Assembly: GCF_000690905.1 (NCBI RefSeq)
Contig: NZ_JMCL01000141.1
Coordinates: 1 to 49,883 of the forward strand
DNA length: 49,883 nucleotides
Direction of reading: 5' to 3'
Source: Pseudomonas sp. Ant30-3
Lineage (GTDB): Bacteria > Pseudomonadota > Gammaproteobacteria > Pseudomonadales > Pseudomonadaceae
The first letter of the stretch is position 1, and each line of letters begins with the position of its first letter. The notes below the pieces were generated by a model that was not told where the DNA came from, did no database searches, and worked only from the letters and a program-made list of their open reading frames with translations. Below are positions 31,960-40,851 of the stretch, in pieces. The position numbers were made by a program, and so were the translations under genes.

Positions 31960-33290
31960 TCAACTGTAGGAGCCAGCCTGCTGGCGATAGCGGTGTATCG
32001 GTCGCAGATATCTGGCGTATGTACCGGCCTCATCGCGAGCAGGCTCGCTCCCACATGGGATCGAGGGCGCGGTTACATTTCGTGCCTGGCCGGGGCAACT
32101 GTGGGAGCGTGGCTTGCCCGCGAAGGCGGTGTATCGGTCGCAGATATCTGGCGTCTGTACCGGCCTCATCGCGAGCAGGCTCGCTCCCACATGGGATCGA
32201 GGGCGCGGTTACATTTCGTGCCTGGCCGGGGCAACTGTGGGAGCGTGGCTTGCCCGCGAAGGCGGTGTATCGGTCGCAGATATCTGGCGTCTGTACCGGC
32301 CTCATCGCCAGCAGGCTCGCTCCCACAGGGGATCGAGGGCGCGGTTACATTTCGTGCCTGGCCGGGGTCAACTGTGGGAGCGTGGCTTGCCCGCGAAGGC
32401 GGTGTATCGGTCGCAGATATCTGGCGTCTATACCGGCCTCATCGCGAGCAGGCTCGCTCCCACAGGGGATCGAGGGCGCGGTTACATTTCGTGCCTGGCC
32501 GGGGTCAACTGTGGGAGCGTGGCTTGCCCGCGAAGGCGGTGTATCGGTCGCAGATATCTAGCGTCTATACCGGCCTCATCGCGAGCAGGCTCGCTCCCAC
32601 AGGGGATCGAGGGCGCGGTTACATTTCGTGCCTGGCCGGGGTCAACTGTGGGAGCGTGGCTTGCCCGCGAAGGCGGTGTATCGGTCGCAGATATCTGGCG
32701 TCTGTACCGGCCTCATCGCGAGCAGGCTCGCTCCCACAGGGGATCAAGGGCGCGGTTACATTTCGTGTCTGGCCCAGGTCAACTGTGGGAGCGTGGCTTG
32801 CCCGCGAAGGCGGTGTATCGGTCGCAGATATCTGGCGTCCGTACCGGCCTCATCGCGAGCAGGCTCGCTCCCACAGGGGATCGAGGGCGCGGTTACATTT
32901 CGTGCCTGGCCGGGGTCAACTGTGGGAGCGTGGCGCCCGCGAAGGCGGTGTATTGGTCGCAGATATCTGGCGTCTGTACCGGCCTCATCGCGAGCAGGCT
33001 CGCTCCCACAGGGGATCGAGGGCGCGGTTACATTTCGTGCCTGGCCGGGGTCAACTGTGGGAGCGTGGCGCCCGCGAAGGCGGTGTATTGGTCGCAGATA
33101 TCTGGCGTCTGTACCGGCCTCATCGCCAGCAGGCTCGCTCCTACAGTGGATCGGGGCCGCGGTTACATTTCGTGCCTGGCCCAGGTCAATTGTAGGAGCC
33201 GGCTTGCTGGCGAAGGCGGTGCATCGGTCGCAGATATCTGCCGTCTGTACCGGCCTCATCGCCAGCAGGCTCGCTCCCACAGGGAATGGG
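31960..33290. repeat. Ten tandem copies of a 135-137-bp REP-doublet unit
   Basis: Each unit contains a left REP (TGTGGGAGCGTGGCTTGCC...), a GGTCGCAGATATCTGGCG spacer, an inverted right REP ending GCTCGCTCCCAC, and a linker with GGTTACATTTCGTGCC. Using the A after each CTCCCAC as a marker, copies end at 32055, 32191, 32327, 32464, 32601, 32738, 32875, 33010, 33145 and 33281. Steps are 136, 136, 137, 137, 137, 137, 135, 135 and 136. Inner copies are almost identical, while the first and last carry TGTAGGAGCC-type variants. Long open frames across it are artefacts of the repeat. The region 31920-33383 holds no gene. Confidence 0.95.
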
Positions 33291-33383
33291 CGGCGTGCGC
33301 GCATTTCGCGTTTGGCCGATGTATCGGGTCTTCGGATTCGGCGCTAATATCCTGAGGTTTTTTCCTTTAGAGATGAACTTGTC

Positions 33384-33878
33384 ATGTCCACTCCCGAGAC
33401 TTCCCTGCAGGACAGTGCCGCGCCGGAGGGCGTTTGTTATGGCTGTGGCAGTCGCAATGTCGATGGGTTGCATATCAAGAGTTTCTGGCACGAGGACGGT
33501 GTGCATGTGATGGCGGAGCACCTGCCGGACGCTCGCTATTGCGGCTGGCCGGATCTGGTCTACGGCGGGCTGATCGCGATGTTGGTGGATTGTCATTCCA
33601 ACTGGACGGCGATGGCTTATCACTACCGAGCGGAGAAGCGCGAGGCCACCAGTCTGCCGCGCATCAACTGCGTCACCGGCAATCTGGGCATCAAGTTCAT
33701 CAAGCCGACGCCGATGGGTTTGCCATTGACGCTGAAGGCCAGAGTAGACGGTGAAGTCGGACGCAAGACTCGCGTTATGTGTGAGGTGTACGCGGGCGAT
33801 GTGCTGACGGCGGTGGGTGATTCTGTGTTTGTTCGGGTGGATACCGAACAATTGGCAGCGGCGGCTCACGGTCGGTAA
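33384..33878 (+). CDS. PaaI-type hot-dog thioesterase
   Basis: 164 residues. Opens with a cysteine-rich segment (GVCYGCGSRNVDGLHIKSF) often seen in this group, then YCGWPDLVYGGLIAMLVDCHSNWTAMAY, where the hot-dog central helix carries the catalytic acid (Asp), and GNLGIKFIKPTPMGLPLTLKARVDGEVGRKTRV. It likely hydrolyses an acyl-CoA in the cytosol; substrate unknown. The Shine-Dalgarno sequence is weak (GAGATGAAC). It stands alone between the REP array and two REP remnants. Confidence 0.88.
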   Translation: MSTPETSLQDSAAPEGVCYGCGSRNVDGLHIKSFWHEDGVHVMAEHLPDARYCGWPDLVYGGLIAMLVDCHSNWTAMAYHYRAEKREATSLPRINCVTGNLGIKFIKPTPMGLPLTLKARVDGEVGRKTRVMCEVYAGDVLTAVGDSVFVRVDTEQLAAAAHGR

Positions 33879-33904
33879 TGTGTGGGGCCGGATGGCGAGG
33901 CCTT

Positions 33905-34001
33905 CGGCCTCGGACGCAGCCTCGCAGGCTCGGCAGCTGCTACAGAAGCTTATTCACACCGGCCCCGGACGCGGTCTCGCGGGCTCGGCAGCTGCTACAT
34001 G
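33905..34001. repeat. Two direct REP remnants
   Basis: GGACGC...CTCGC(A/G)GGCTCGGCAGCTGCTACA occurs twice, ending near 33943 and 33999, in the same orientation about 56 bases apart. Different family from the adjacent tandem array. Confidence 0.65.
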
Positions 34002-34034
34002 AGCGCGCTCACTCCGGATACAGAAGCATGTGGA

Positions 34035-34919
34035 TTAGTCGTCGTGCAGTTGTTCGGCGAGAAAGTCCACTAGCGCCGAGACGCGTCTGCTTGAAGTGCG
34101 GCCGGTGGTTACCGCGTACAGATCGACGTGCGCGGGAACGAATTCATCAAGGACCGTTTCAAGCAGTCCCGCTTCAATTTCGTGACGGACCTCCCAGCGG
34201 TTCTTGATCATCACGCCGTGCCCCTGCACGGCCCAATGGCGCAGTACCCCGCCGTCGTTGGCAATACGGTTGCCGGACACCCGAACAGCGATCGGTTTGC
34301 CATCAACGACGAAGGGCCAGGTGGAAAACGGCACGCCCGGGCGGTGCAGGATCAGGCAGTTATGCGCTGCCAACTGCTCGGGATGATCCGGTCTGCCGTG
34401 CGCATCCCAATAGGCGGGCGCCGCGCAGATGATCCGCTGGCTGCGCACCAATGCTCGGGAGCGCAGGTTCGAATCCACCAGCGGCCCATTGCGCAGCGCC
34501 AGGTCAAGGTTGTGATCGATCAGGTCAATGACGCCATCGCCCAGATGCAGGGTGACCTGGATACCCGGGTGCAACTGCATGAACCGATCAATCGCAGGCA
34601 CAAGTTGCACACGGCCGAAATCGCTGGTCGCGGTGATGCGGATCGGCCCCTTCAATGGCCCGGTCTGGCGGATCCCGTCGATCGCCCCCTCCCACTCCGC
34701 CAAAAATCGCCGGGCATAAATCAGAAACTGCTCACCTTCGTGGGTGAAGGTCAGCTTGCGCGTGGACCGCGCGATCAGGCGCGCTGCTACCCGTTCTTCC
34801 AGCTGCTGCAACGCGAGGGTGACCGTCGAGGTGGCCACCGATTCCTGACGCGCCGCTGCCGTCAGGTTGCCGGCCTCAGCAATGCTGACGAACAGGCGCA
34901 AGGCATCGAGTGTGTCCAT
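34035..34919 (-). CDS. LysR-family transcriptional regulator
   Basis: About 294 residues from ATG 34919 (a second ATG lies at 34925). N-terminal DNA-binding domain: TLDALRLFVSIAEAGNLTAAARQESVATSTVTLALQQLEERVAARL. The effector domain includes GPIRITATSDFGRVQLVPAIDRFMQLHPGIQVTLHLGDG and DLALRNGPLVDSNLRSRAL, a pattern of the CrgA-like subgroup that often regulates an adjacent oxidoreductase. It is divergent from the SDR gene at 35053 with a clear inverted repeat between them. Confidence 0.9.
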   Translation of the reverse strand: MDTLDALRLFVSIAEAGNLTAAARQESVATSTVTLALQQLEERVAARLIARSTRKLTFTHEGEQFLIYARRFLAEWEGAIDGIRQTGPLKGPIRITATSDFGRVQLVPAIDRFMQLHPGIQVTLHLGDGVIDLIDHNLDLALRNGPLVDSNLRSRALVRSQRIICAAPAYWDAHGRPDHPEQLAAHNCLILHRPGVPFSTWPFVVDGKPIAVRVSGNRIANDGGVLRHWAVQGHGVMIKNRWEVRHEIEAGLLETVLDEFVPAHVDLYAVTTGRTSSRRVSALVDFLAEQLHDD

Positions 34920-34950
34920 GAGCATTTGATCCGAAGGGAGCGTGCGTCGA

Positions 34951-35000
34951 CGATAATTCGGCAGACTCGAAAAGTCATCTCGAATCCGGCCGGATTATCG
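34951..35000. promoter_or_regulatory. Inverted repeat between LysR and SDR genes
   Basis: CGATAATTCGG (34951-34961) and CCGGATTATCG (34990-35000) match at 10 of 11 positions as inverted copies, centred in the 133-bp divergent gap; GACT-N5-AGTC lies between them. A likely regulator-binding pair. Confidence 0.45.
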
Positions 35001-35052
35001 ATGGGACGAAAATACTTCAGGATTCGCTCATCCACAGAATTGCGAGGTCATC

Positions 35053-35841
35053 ATGAACATCGACTTTACCGGCCGGAAAATTCTGGTCTCAGGCTCCACC
35101 AGCGGCATCGGTTTTGCGACGGCTAAAGGCTTTCTGCAGGCGGGTGCGCATGTGGTCATCAATGGGCGCAGCCAGGACAGCGTCGACAATGCCTTGCAAC
35201 GTCTGGGCGCACTGGCCGCGAACGCCACAGGGTTTGCCGGCGATCTGGGCAGCGAGTCCGGCTACCAGAAACTGGTGGCAGAGCATCGCAACTTCGACGT
35301 CGTCATCAACAACCTGGGCATCTTCAATCCGCAGGATTTCTTCGAGACACCGGACAGCGAATGGCAACGGTTTTTCGACATCAATGTTATGTCCGGCGTG
35401 CGCCTCTCGCGGGCCTATGCACAGGGCATGGTGGAGCGCAAATGGGGTCGGATCGTGTTTATCTCATCCGAATCGGCGCTGAACATCCCGGCAGACATGA
35501 TCCATTACGGCTTCACCAAAACCGCTCAGCTGGCCATTTCGCGCGGCCTGGCCAAACGCCTGGCCGGCACCGGGGTGACAGTCAACTCAGTGCTGCCAGG
35601 CCCGACGCTCTCTGAAGGCGTCGCTGAAATGCTCCGGCCCGCCGTCGAAAGCTCCGGCGACAGTCTGGAGAAGGTAGCAGCCGATTTCGTCAATGCCCAT
35701 CGCGGCTCATCGATCATTCGCCGTGCAGCCAGCGTTGAGGAAGTGGCCAACATGATCATCTACGTCAGCTCGGAACAGGCGTCCGCCACAACGGGCGCCG
35801 CGCTGCGCGTCGATGGCGGCGTGATCGACAGCATCGTCTGA
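35053..35841 (+). CDS. SDR-family oxidoreductase
   Basis: 262 residues, classical short-chain dehydrogenase. NAD(P) loop GRKILVSGSTSGIGFATAKGFLQAGA, the arginine in VVINGRSQDSVD suggesting NADP preference, NNLGIF replacing the NNAG motif, catalytic serine in FISSESALN, and YGFTK as the YxxxK motif. The C-terminus ends in ATTGAALRVDGGVIDSIV. Probably regulated by the divergent LysR protein. Substrate unknown; the neighbouring nitroreductase suggests a small redox detoxification group. Confidence 0.92.
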   Translation: MNIDFTGRKILVSGSTSGIGFATAKGFLQAGAHVVINGRSQDSVDNALQRLGALAANATGFAGDLGSESGYQKLVAEHRNFDVVINNLGIFNPQDFFETPDSEWQRFFDINVMSGVRLSRAYAQGMVERKWGRIVFISSESALNIPADMIHYGFTKTAQLAISRGLAKRLAGTGVTVNSVLPGPTLSEGVAEMLRPAVESSGDSLEKVAADFVNAHRGSSIIRRAASVEEVANMIIYVSSEQASATTGAALRVDGGVIDSIV

Positions 35842-35924
35842 ATAAACCATTCCAATCATTGCGCTGGCGGTTTGTCACCGATCCAACACGACGGCCGTCA
35901 GCAACCAAATAGAGAGAACTTGCG

Positions 35925-36542
35925 ATGAAAGACCCGATCATCAGCGCCATCGAGGCGCGTCGTACCGTCAACCTGTTTGATGCCTCGCGGGGTATTGAGG
36001 AAGCGCAAGTCGTTGAGCTGATTCGCCTGGCGACCACCGCGCCCACAGCGTTCAACCTGCAGAACTGGCGTTTTATCGCTGCGCATACAGCCGAGGCGAA
36101 AGCGCGCCTGCGCAAGATTGCCTGGGATCAGGCCAAGGTGACCGAGGCGGCGGTGACGTTCATCGTGTGCGGGCAGTTGGCGGACTACAAAACCATTCCT
36201 GACCGCTTGGCGCCGTCGGTTGAGGCCGGGTTGATGCCGGAGCAGATGGTGCCTGGCTGGGAAGGCGCGGCGAAGAGTCTCTACCATGATCAGCCGCTGA
36301 GGCAGCGTGATGAAGCGGTTCGCACGGCGACTTTCGGCGCTGGCACGCTTATTTATGCGGCGCAGGCGATGGGTTTGGGTTCGTCACCGATGATCGGCTT
36401 TGATGCCGAGGCGGTGGCTGAGGAATTTGGCCTGGCTGAGGATGAGATTGCGGTGATGCTGGTGGCTGTCGGGGAGCCGCTGCCGGAAAATTGGCCGCAG
36501 AAACCGCGTCGTCCGTTGGAGCAAGTGTTGAGCGTGGTTTGA
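35925..36542 (+). CDS. Nitroreductase-family FMN protein
   Basis: 205 residues. IEARRTVNLFDASRGIEEAQVVELIRLATTAPTAFNLQNWRFIAA is the standard FMN-binding start, with the RR/S-type FMN phosphate contact and the N-x-Q-x-W motif. The C-terminal part has IYAAQAMGLGSSPMIGFDAEAVAEEFGL and VAVGEPLPENWPQKPRRPLEQVL. Members reduce nitroaromatics or quinones using NAD(P)H. It lies 83 bases after the SDR gene and may share its transcript. A REP doublet follows. Confidence 0.92.
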   Translation: MKDPIISAIEARRTVNLFDASRGIEEAQVVELIRLATTAPTAFNLQNWRFIAAHTAEAKARLRKIAWDQAKVTEAAVTFIVCGQLADYKTIPDRLAPSVEAGLMPEQMVPGWEGAAKSLYHDQPLRQRDEAVRTATFGAGTLIYAAQAMGLGSSPMIGFDAEAVAEEFGLAEDEIAVMLVAVGEPLPENWPQKPRRPLEQVLSVV

Positions 36543-36572
36543 TTGCGTTAAATATCAGTCGCAACGCTACCC

Positions 36573-36639
36573 TGTAGCAGCTGGCGCAGCCTGCGTCCGG
36601 TCGGGCCGCGATCGGACGCAGCCTTCGGCAGCTGCTACA
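36573..36639. repeat. Short REP doublet overlapping the end of the nitronate monooxygenase gene
   Basis: Inverted arms starting TGTAGCAGCTGG (36573) and ending CAGCTGCTACA (36639), joined by a short GGTCGGGCCGCGATC loop. The right end supplies the TAG stop codon (36637-36635) of the minus-strand gene. Confidence 0.85.
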
Positions 36640-37684
36640 CGTTCATTTCTGCTGCCAACAATCTCACCAACTCGCCAGCAGGCAGTTCGCGCGCCAGCGG
36701 GGCGCCCTGCCCCGCCCATTGCACGGCGAAGTCACTGTTGTTTTTCGCGCTGGCGGCGACGTTCAAGGCTTTGTTGGCGTCGTAGGCAATCGGGTAGTCC
36801 GGCACGTTCGCGCCGCTGATTTGCAGATCGCTGAAGTTTCGATTGACCATGCCCCGCGCCGGCCGTCCGGAGATGGCGCTGGTAATTTGGGTATGGTGCG
36901 CCCGTGGGCCTTTGAGTGCTTCGCGCCACGCCGCGTTGGCCGATGATTCCGGGCAGAGGATGAATGCCGTACCCAGTTGAGCTGCGCTCGCACCTAACTG
37001 CAGAACGGCGTTGATCCCCGCACCGTCCATGATCCCACCGGCGGCGATCACCGGTAGCGAGCTCGCCGCGCAGAGGACGCGCACCAGGGCGAAGGTGCCC
37101 ATTTCGCCGTCCTGTTGCGGATCAAACACCCCGCGGTGCCCGCCCGCTTCAAACCCTTGCGCCACCAGCGCATGCACGCCGGCCTGTTCCGCCAGACGTG
37201 CTTCCGCCAGACTCGTTACCGAGCAAAACAAAACGATGCCGGCATCCTTCAGCGCATCCACAGCTGCCTGTGACGGCAGACCAAAATGGAAGCTGACCAC
37301 CGCCGGTTTTTCTTCCAGCAGCATCTGCAGCATGGCCGGATCGGTAACGAATGAGGTGTAGATCTCGCGCAGCGAAGCGGGAGGAGCCGCGTCGAACTCC
37401 GCGAAATACGGCGCAAGCGCTTTCAGCCACTGCGCTTCACGATCAACGTCCTGAACGGCCGGCGCGTGGCAGAACAGATTCACGTTGAACGGCTTGTCAG
37501 TCAGCGCCGCCGTCTCGCGCAGCATCGCCCGCGCCTGTTCGACGATGCTCGCACCGATACCGATCGCGCCCAGGCCGCCGGCATTCGACACCGCTGCGGC
37601 CAGTGCGGGAGTCGACACGCCGACCATCGGCGATTGCAGGATCGGCAGTTCAATGTTCAGCAGGGACAGCAGTGAACGGGACAT
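36635..37684 (-). CDS. Nitronate monooxygenase-like FMN protein (2-nitropropane dioxygenase family)
   Basis: About 349 residues from ATG 37684 with AGGTGA upstream. TIM-barrel FMN protein: IELPILQSPMVGVSTPALAAAVSNAGGLGAIG, VVSFHFGLPSQAAVDALKDAGIVLFCSVTSL, ALVAQGFEAGGHRG (substrate histidine region), LPVIAAGGIMDGAGINAVLQLGASAAQLGTAFILCPES (FMN phosphate site). It oxidises alkyl nitronates such as propionate-3-nitronate to aldehydes or semialdehydes. It converges on the nitroreductase gene. Confidence 0.9.
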   Translation of the reverse strand: MSRSLLSLLNIELPILQSPMVGVSTPALAAAVSNAGGLGAIGIGASIVEQARAMLRETAALTDKPFNVNLFCHAPAVQDVDREAQWLKALAPYFAEFDAAPPASLREIYTSFVTDPAMLQMLLEEKPAVVSFHFGLPSQAAVDALKDAGIVLFCSVTSLAEARLAEQAGVHALVAQGFEAGGHRGVFDPQQDGEMGTFALVRVLCAASSLPVIAAGGIMDGAGINAVLQLGASAAQLGTAFILCPESSANAAWREALKGPRAHHTQITSAISGRPARGMVNRNFSDLQISGANVPDYPIAYDANKALNVAASAKNNSDFAVQWAGQGAPLARELPAGELVRLLAAEMNV

Positions 37685-37798
37685 GGGATCACCTGAAAGG
37701 GTCAGAGCATGCAGCATAACCGGTCGACGAGTGTTCGCCACAGTGCTCGGACCCGGCCGATGCGCTGCATCCAATGCAGGCCTCGCGGGCAGTGGCGT

Positions 37799-40048
37799 TT
37801 ACCGAACCGCCGAGTGACCCGACTTCGGCACAGTGAAGCGAAACTCCGTGCCACGCCCGACTTCGCTCTGCGCTTCGATATGCCCGCCGTGCGCGTTGAC
37901 AATGCCTTGAGTGATGTAAAGACCAAGCCCTGTGCCCGTAGGGTTGCCTTCCTTGACGGTCCAGTAGCGATCAAACACGTGCGGTAGCTGATCCGGTGGG
38001 ATACCCTCGCCGGTGTCACTCACGCTGAAAACGATCTCGTCCCCCGCTGACATGGCCGCGACACCAATCCTGCCGCTGCGCGGGGTGAACTTGATCGCAT
38101 TGCCCACCAGGTTCGACAGCACCTGGAACAGCCGCTCGGGATCGCCATGGATGCTGAGCTGCGGTTCAGTCGTGAAGGAAATCTCAATGTCCTTGTCCAT
38201 CGCCAGCGGCGACAGCAACGAATCAGCCTCTTCAAACATCTCATCGACGGCGATGCGTTGCGGCGTAATGGAGTAGCGCCCGGCGTCGATCTTGGATGTA
38301 TCGAGCAGGTCTTCCAGCAGCGTGTTCATTCGCCCCGCCGCCTGCTGCATGGTGTCGATGGCTCGACTGATGCGCCGCGAGGTGTGCGGACCCTCAGAGC
38401 TGAAGGCTTTTTGCATCATGCCGCAGAGCATCGAAATGACTGTCATCGGGTTGCGCAAATCGTGGGACACCACCGCCACCAGATCATCACGGGCCTGAAC
38501 CGCACGCTGTTCGCGCACCACCTGACGAGCCAGATCGGACTCCAGCGCAAAGCGTCGCAGGTCGTTGGCCGCGAACAGATCACCGTTGCTCCATTTGTTG
38601 GAAATGCCGGCCATTTCCACTTTCCAGATCTCGAACGAGGTGCGTGGACGCAAGCGCATCCCCGTGTCGGAATCCTCCAGGTTAAGCGGCTTGTCCGGGT
38701 CGCCGCTCCAGCTGATGTTCTCCTTCACTTCCGGGCGGAACCACAGCACGCCATTGTCGACCGGCTTGGGCAGGCTCATCGCGAGCACGCCGCTGGCAAC
38801 TTGCGCAAAGGCCGCTGCAGGCGGATAGACCTTCGACAGCTCATGGCTGGAAAAAACCTGCTGAGAGGACGATTGCAGCCATTTGTGCAGCGCCCGAATG
38901 TCGTCCGGCTCGGGGCAGTTGCCGTAGCGATGTAGTTTGTTGTCATCGATGATCGCCACGCCGCCGGCATTGGCCAGCGCTAACAACACCGCCGGCTGCG
39001 CCGCCAGCCCGTCGAAGACCGTGTCTGGCGAATCGACCATCGCCTGATTGAGCAGCCCCAGCGCTTCAATTTTCTCGTCACGCTGGCGGCTGATTTCCAG
39101 CGCTTCCATGGCACTGATCTGCAGCGACAAGACCTGGCCGATGGTCTGGCAGGCGCTACGCAATTCGTGCGGCACGTGCAGCGGCTGGCGATTGCCGCAA
39201 CTGATCAGGCCCCAGAGTTTATCGCCCTTGAGCAAAGAGATGCTCATGGAGGACAAGACGCCCATGTTCTTCATGTACTGGCAGTGGATCGGCGACACAC
39301 TGCGCAGGCTGGCAAAGCTCAAATCCAGCGGCTGGCCGGTGTCCGGGCGCAGTTTCGGTACCAGCGGCACTGGCTGGTAATCCGCATTGGGAATAATCCG
39401 CAGCCAATTGGTGCGATAGAGTTCGCGGGCCTGTTCGGGAATGTCCGAGGCCGGGAAAAACAGCCCCTGAAACACCTCCATGGACGGCGACGTCGCCTCG
39501 GCGATCACCTGACCGTGACCCTCTTCTTCGAAGCGATAAATCAGCACGCGGTCGTAACCGGTGATCGCCTGGATTTCCTGAACACTGATTTCGTACAACG
39601 CCTGCAAAGTCTTCGCCGCTTGCAGACGCTGCAGCATGCGCCCCAAATTATTGCCCTTGCCGTCGACAACGGGTTGCGCCGGCTTGGCCTGAACTTCCAG
39701 TTCCAGCACCAGCACGCCCTGGTGCCGATGGACGAAACCTTCGAACGCTGCGCCATTGAGGGTGAAATACAGGCTGGGGATGTCGAGTGGATTTTCATGC
39801 TGCGCGGCCTGCTCGACCTCGCGTGCATAGACGTCGCCGATGAGCTGAGCCAGGGTCGAGCCCAACAGGGCCTGTGGCGCTTGGCCGAGCAAGGTTTCGA
39901 CGTTGGCGCTGACCTGCACGATGCACATGCCGGGCTCCGACAAGGTCAGCAGCACGCCGTGCGGCTGGATGGCGCCGGGCGTACGAATCGGTTCATCGTC
40001 ACAATTGGCCAGCAGTTCATCAAAGGCCTCTTTGTCCAACCGCTTCAT
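37799..40048 (-). CDS. bphP: Bacteriophytochrome histidine kinase BphP
   Basis: 749 residues: PAS, GAF, PHY, HisKA, HATPase. The biliverdin-attaching cysteine is C16 (ANCDDEPIRTPGAIQPHG). The GAF domain carries PASDIPEQAREL (199-208) and SPIHCQYMKNMGV (252-264); the PHY tongue has WFRPE near 437. The phospho-acceptor is H529 in VVSHDLRNPM, and the kinase core shows NLVGNAIKFTP, DTGEGIPPDQLPHVFDRYW and GTGLGLYI. A red/far-red photosensor. It starts in an ATGA overlap with bphO, which makes its chromophore. No response regulator gene is adjacent, so the output partner is elsewhere. Confidence 0.97.
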   Translation of the reverse strand: MKRLDKEAFDELLANCDDEPIRTPGAIQPHGVLLTLSEPGMCIVQVSANVETLLGQAPQALLGSTLAQLIGDVYAREVEQAAQHENPLDIPSLYFTLNGAAFEGFVHRHQGVLVLELEVQAKPAQPVVDGKGNNLGRMLQRLQAAKTLQALYEISVQEIQAITGYDRVLIYRFEEEGHGQVIAEATSPSMEVFQGLFFPASDIPEQARELYRTNWLRIIPNADYQPVPLVPKLRPDTGQPLDLSFASLRSVSPIHCQYMKNMGVLSSMSISLLKGDKLWGLISCGNRQPLHVPHELRSACQTIGQVLSLQISAMEALEISRQRDEKIEALGLLNQAMVDSPDTVFDGLAAQPAVLLALANAGGVAIIDDNKLHRYGNCPEPDDIRALHKWLQSSSQQVFSSHELSKVYPPAAAFAQVASGVLAMSLPKPVDNGVLWFRPEVKENISWSGDPDKPLNLEDSDTGMRLRPRTSFEIWKVEMAGISNKWSNGDLFAANDLRRFALESDLARQVVREQRAVQARDDLVAVVSHDLRNPMTVISMLCGMMQKAFSSEGPHTSRRISRAIDTMQQAAGRMNTLLEDLLDTSKIDAGRYSITPQRIAVDEMFEEADSLLSPLAMDKDIEISFTTEPQLSIHGDPERLFQVLSNLVGNAIKFTPRSGRIGVAAMSAGDEIVFSVSDTGEGIPPDQLPHVFDRYWTVKEGNPTGTGLGLYITQGIVNAHGGHIEAQSEVGRGTEFRFTVPKSGHSAVR

Positions 40049-40659
40049 AACAATACCTCGGTGCTCTCGAGCCAGCTTTCGAAGCAGGCGAATGTCGTTT
40101 GGGCGGCGCTCACCACGGACTGCCGCGCGGCATCATCCAGTGGGAAAGTGGCCAGGTAGTCGATGAATTCACGCCAGCGTCGGCCAGTTGCGTCACCATA
40201 AACATCAAGAAAAGCCGCGCCACTGGCCGCATCCAGATCAAGACGGGCGGCGATTTCTCGACGCAGGATCTGACCGCCCAACGTAGCGCCCTCCAGCACA
40301 TAAAGAACGCCCAGGCAGGCTGCGGGCGAGTCGATCACCGGCAAGGACTGGCACAGCGGCAGTTCAGCGATCTTACGTTCGGTCAGCCCCAATGCCAGCA
40401 AATCGCTGTACAAGGTGGCGGTCTTGAGTCGCTCGGGCAAAAGGAAATCGGGCGGCACTTGATGGCTATCCAGCAGACGTCGTTCCAGAGGCTGGTAAAA
40501 ACCATAATACGCCTGGATCAGTCGCTGATAGTGAACGTGGTCAAGCACCGGGGAGAAAAACGGCAGGCGTTCTTCCAGGGCGGTGTGCAGGGGCGCGGTT
40601 TCCGCGCGCAAATTTTGAAGCACCAACGGAACACCGACGCTGCGGCCTTTTGATTGCAT
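40045..40659 (-). CDS. bphO: Biliverdin-forming heme oxygenase BphO
   Basis: 204 residues, all-helical heme oxygenase. The proximal histidine lies in LRAETAPLHTALEERLPF and the distal-helix region reads ACLGVLYVLEGATLGGQILRREI, with the glycine pair over the heme. It opens heme to biliverdin, CO and iron. The stop overlaps the bphP start by 4 bases, so chromophore and apoprotein are made together. The Shine-Dalgarno sequence is weak; the 192 bases upstream hold no other gene, only an AT-rich stretch that should contain the promoter. Confidence 0.94.
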   Translation of the reverse strand: MQSKGRSVGVPLVLQNLRAETAPLHTALEERLPFFSPVLDHVHYQRLIQAYYGFYQPLERRLLDSHQVPPDFLLPERLKTATLYSDLLALGLTERKIAELPLCQSLPVIDSPAACLGVLYVLEGATLGGQILRREIAARLDLDAASGAAFLDVYGDATGRRWREFIDYLATFPLDDAARQSVVSAAQTTFACFESWLESTEVLL

Positions 40660-40851
40660 GTAGTGAGCTCTAGCGGTCGGGCCTCATCACGGCCATGGGG
40701 GAGGAAAATCAGCCAGGAATGGTACACAGGAACAGGGTTTTGCAGAAAAAACCTGACCGGACGTTCACATTTCAGGGCGCTGTTTCCTTTTTGCTCTGAG
40801 TCGAGCGGCGGCAAAAAATTCCACTATCCCTCCGATAAACGGCGCCAACCT

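Noticed and set aside
31960..33290. CRISPR array
   Set aside because: The repeats are contiguous 136-bp units with no unique spacers, and there are no cas genes.
31849..33355. Long plus-strand reading frames (up to about 450 codons) and a 182-codon minus-strand frame across the tandem array
   Set aside because: They are translations of the 135-137-bp repeat, appear in several frames at once, and the unit length is mostly not a multiple of three.
34128..35126. 332-codon plus-strand frame
   Set aside because: Antisense to the LysR gene and running through its divergent promoter.
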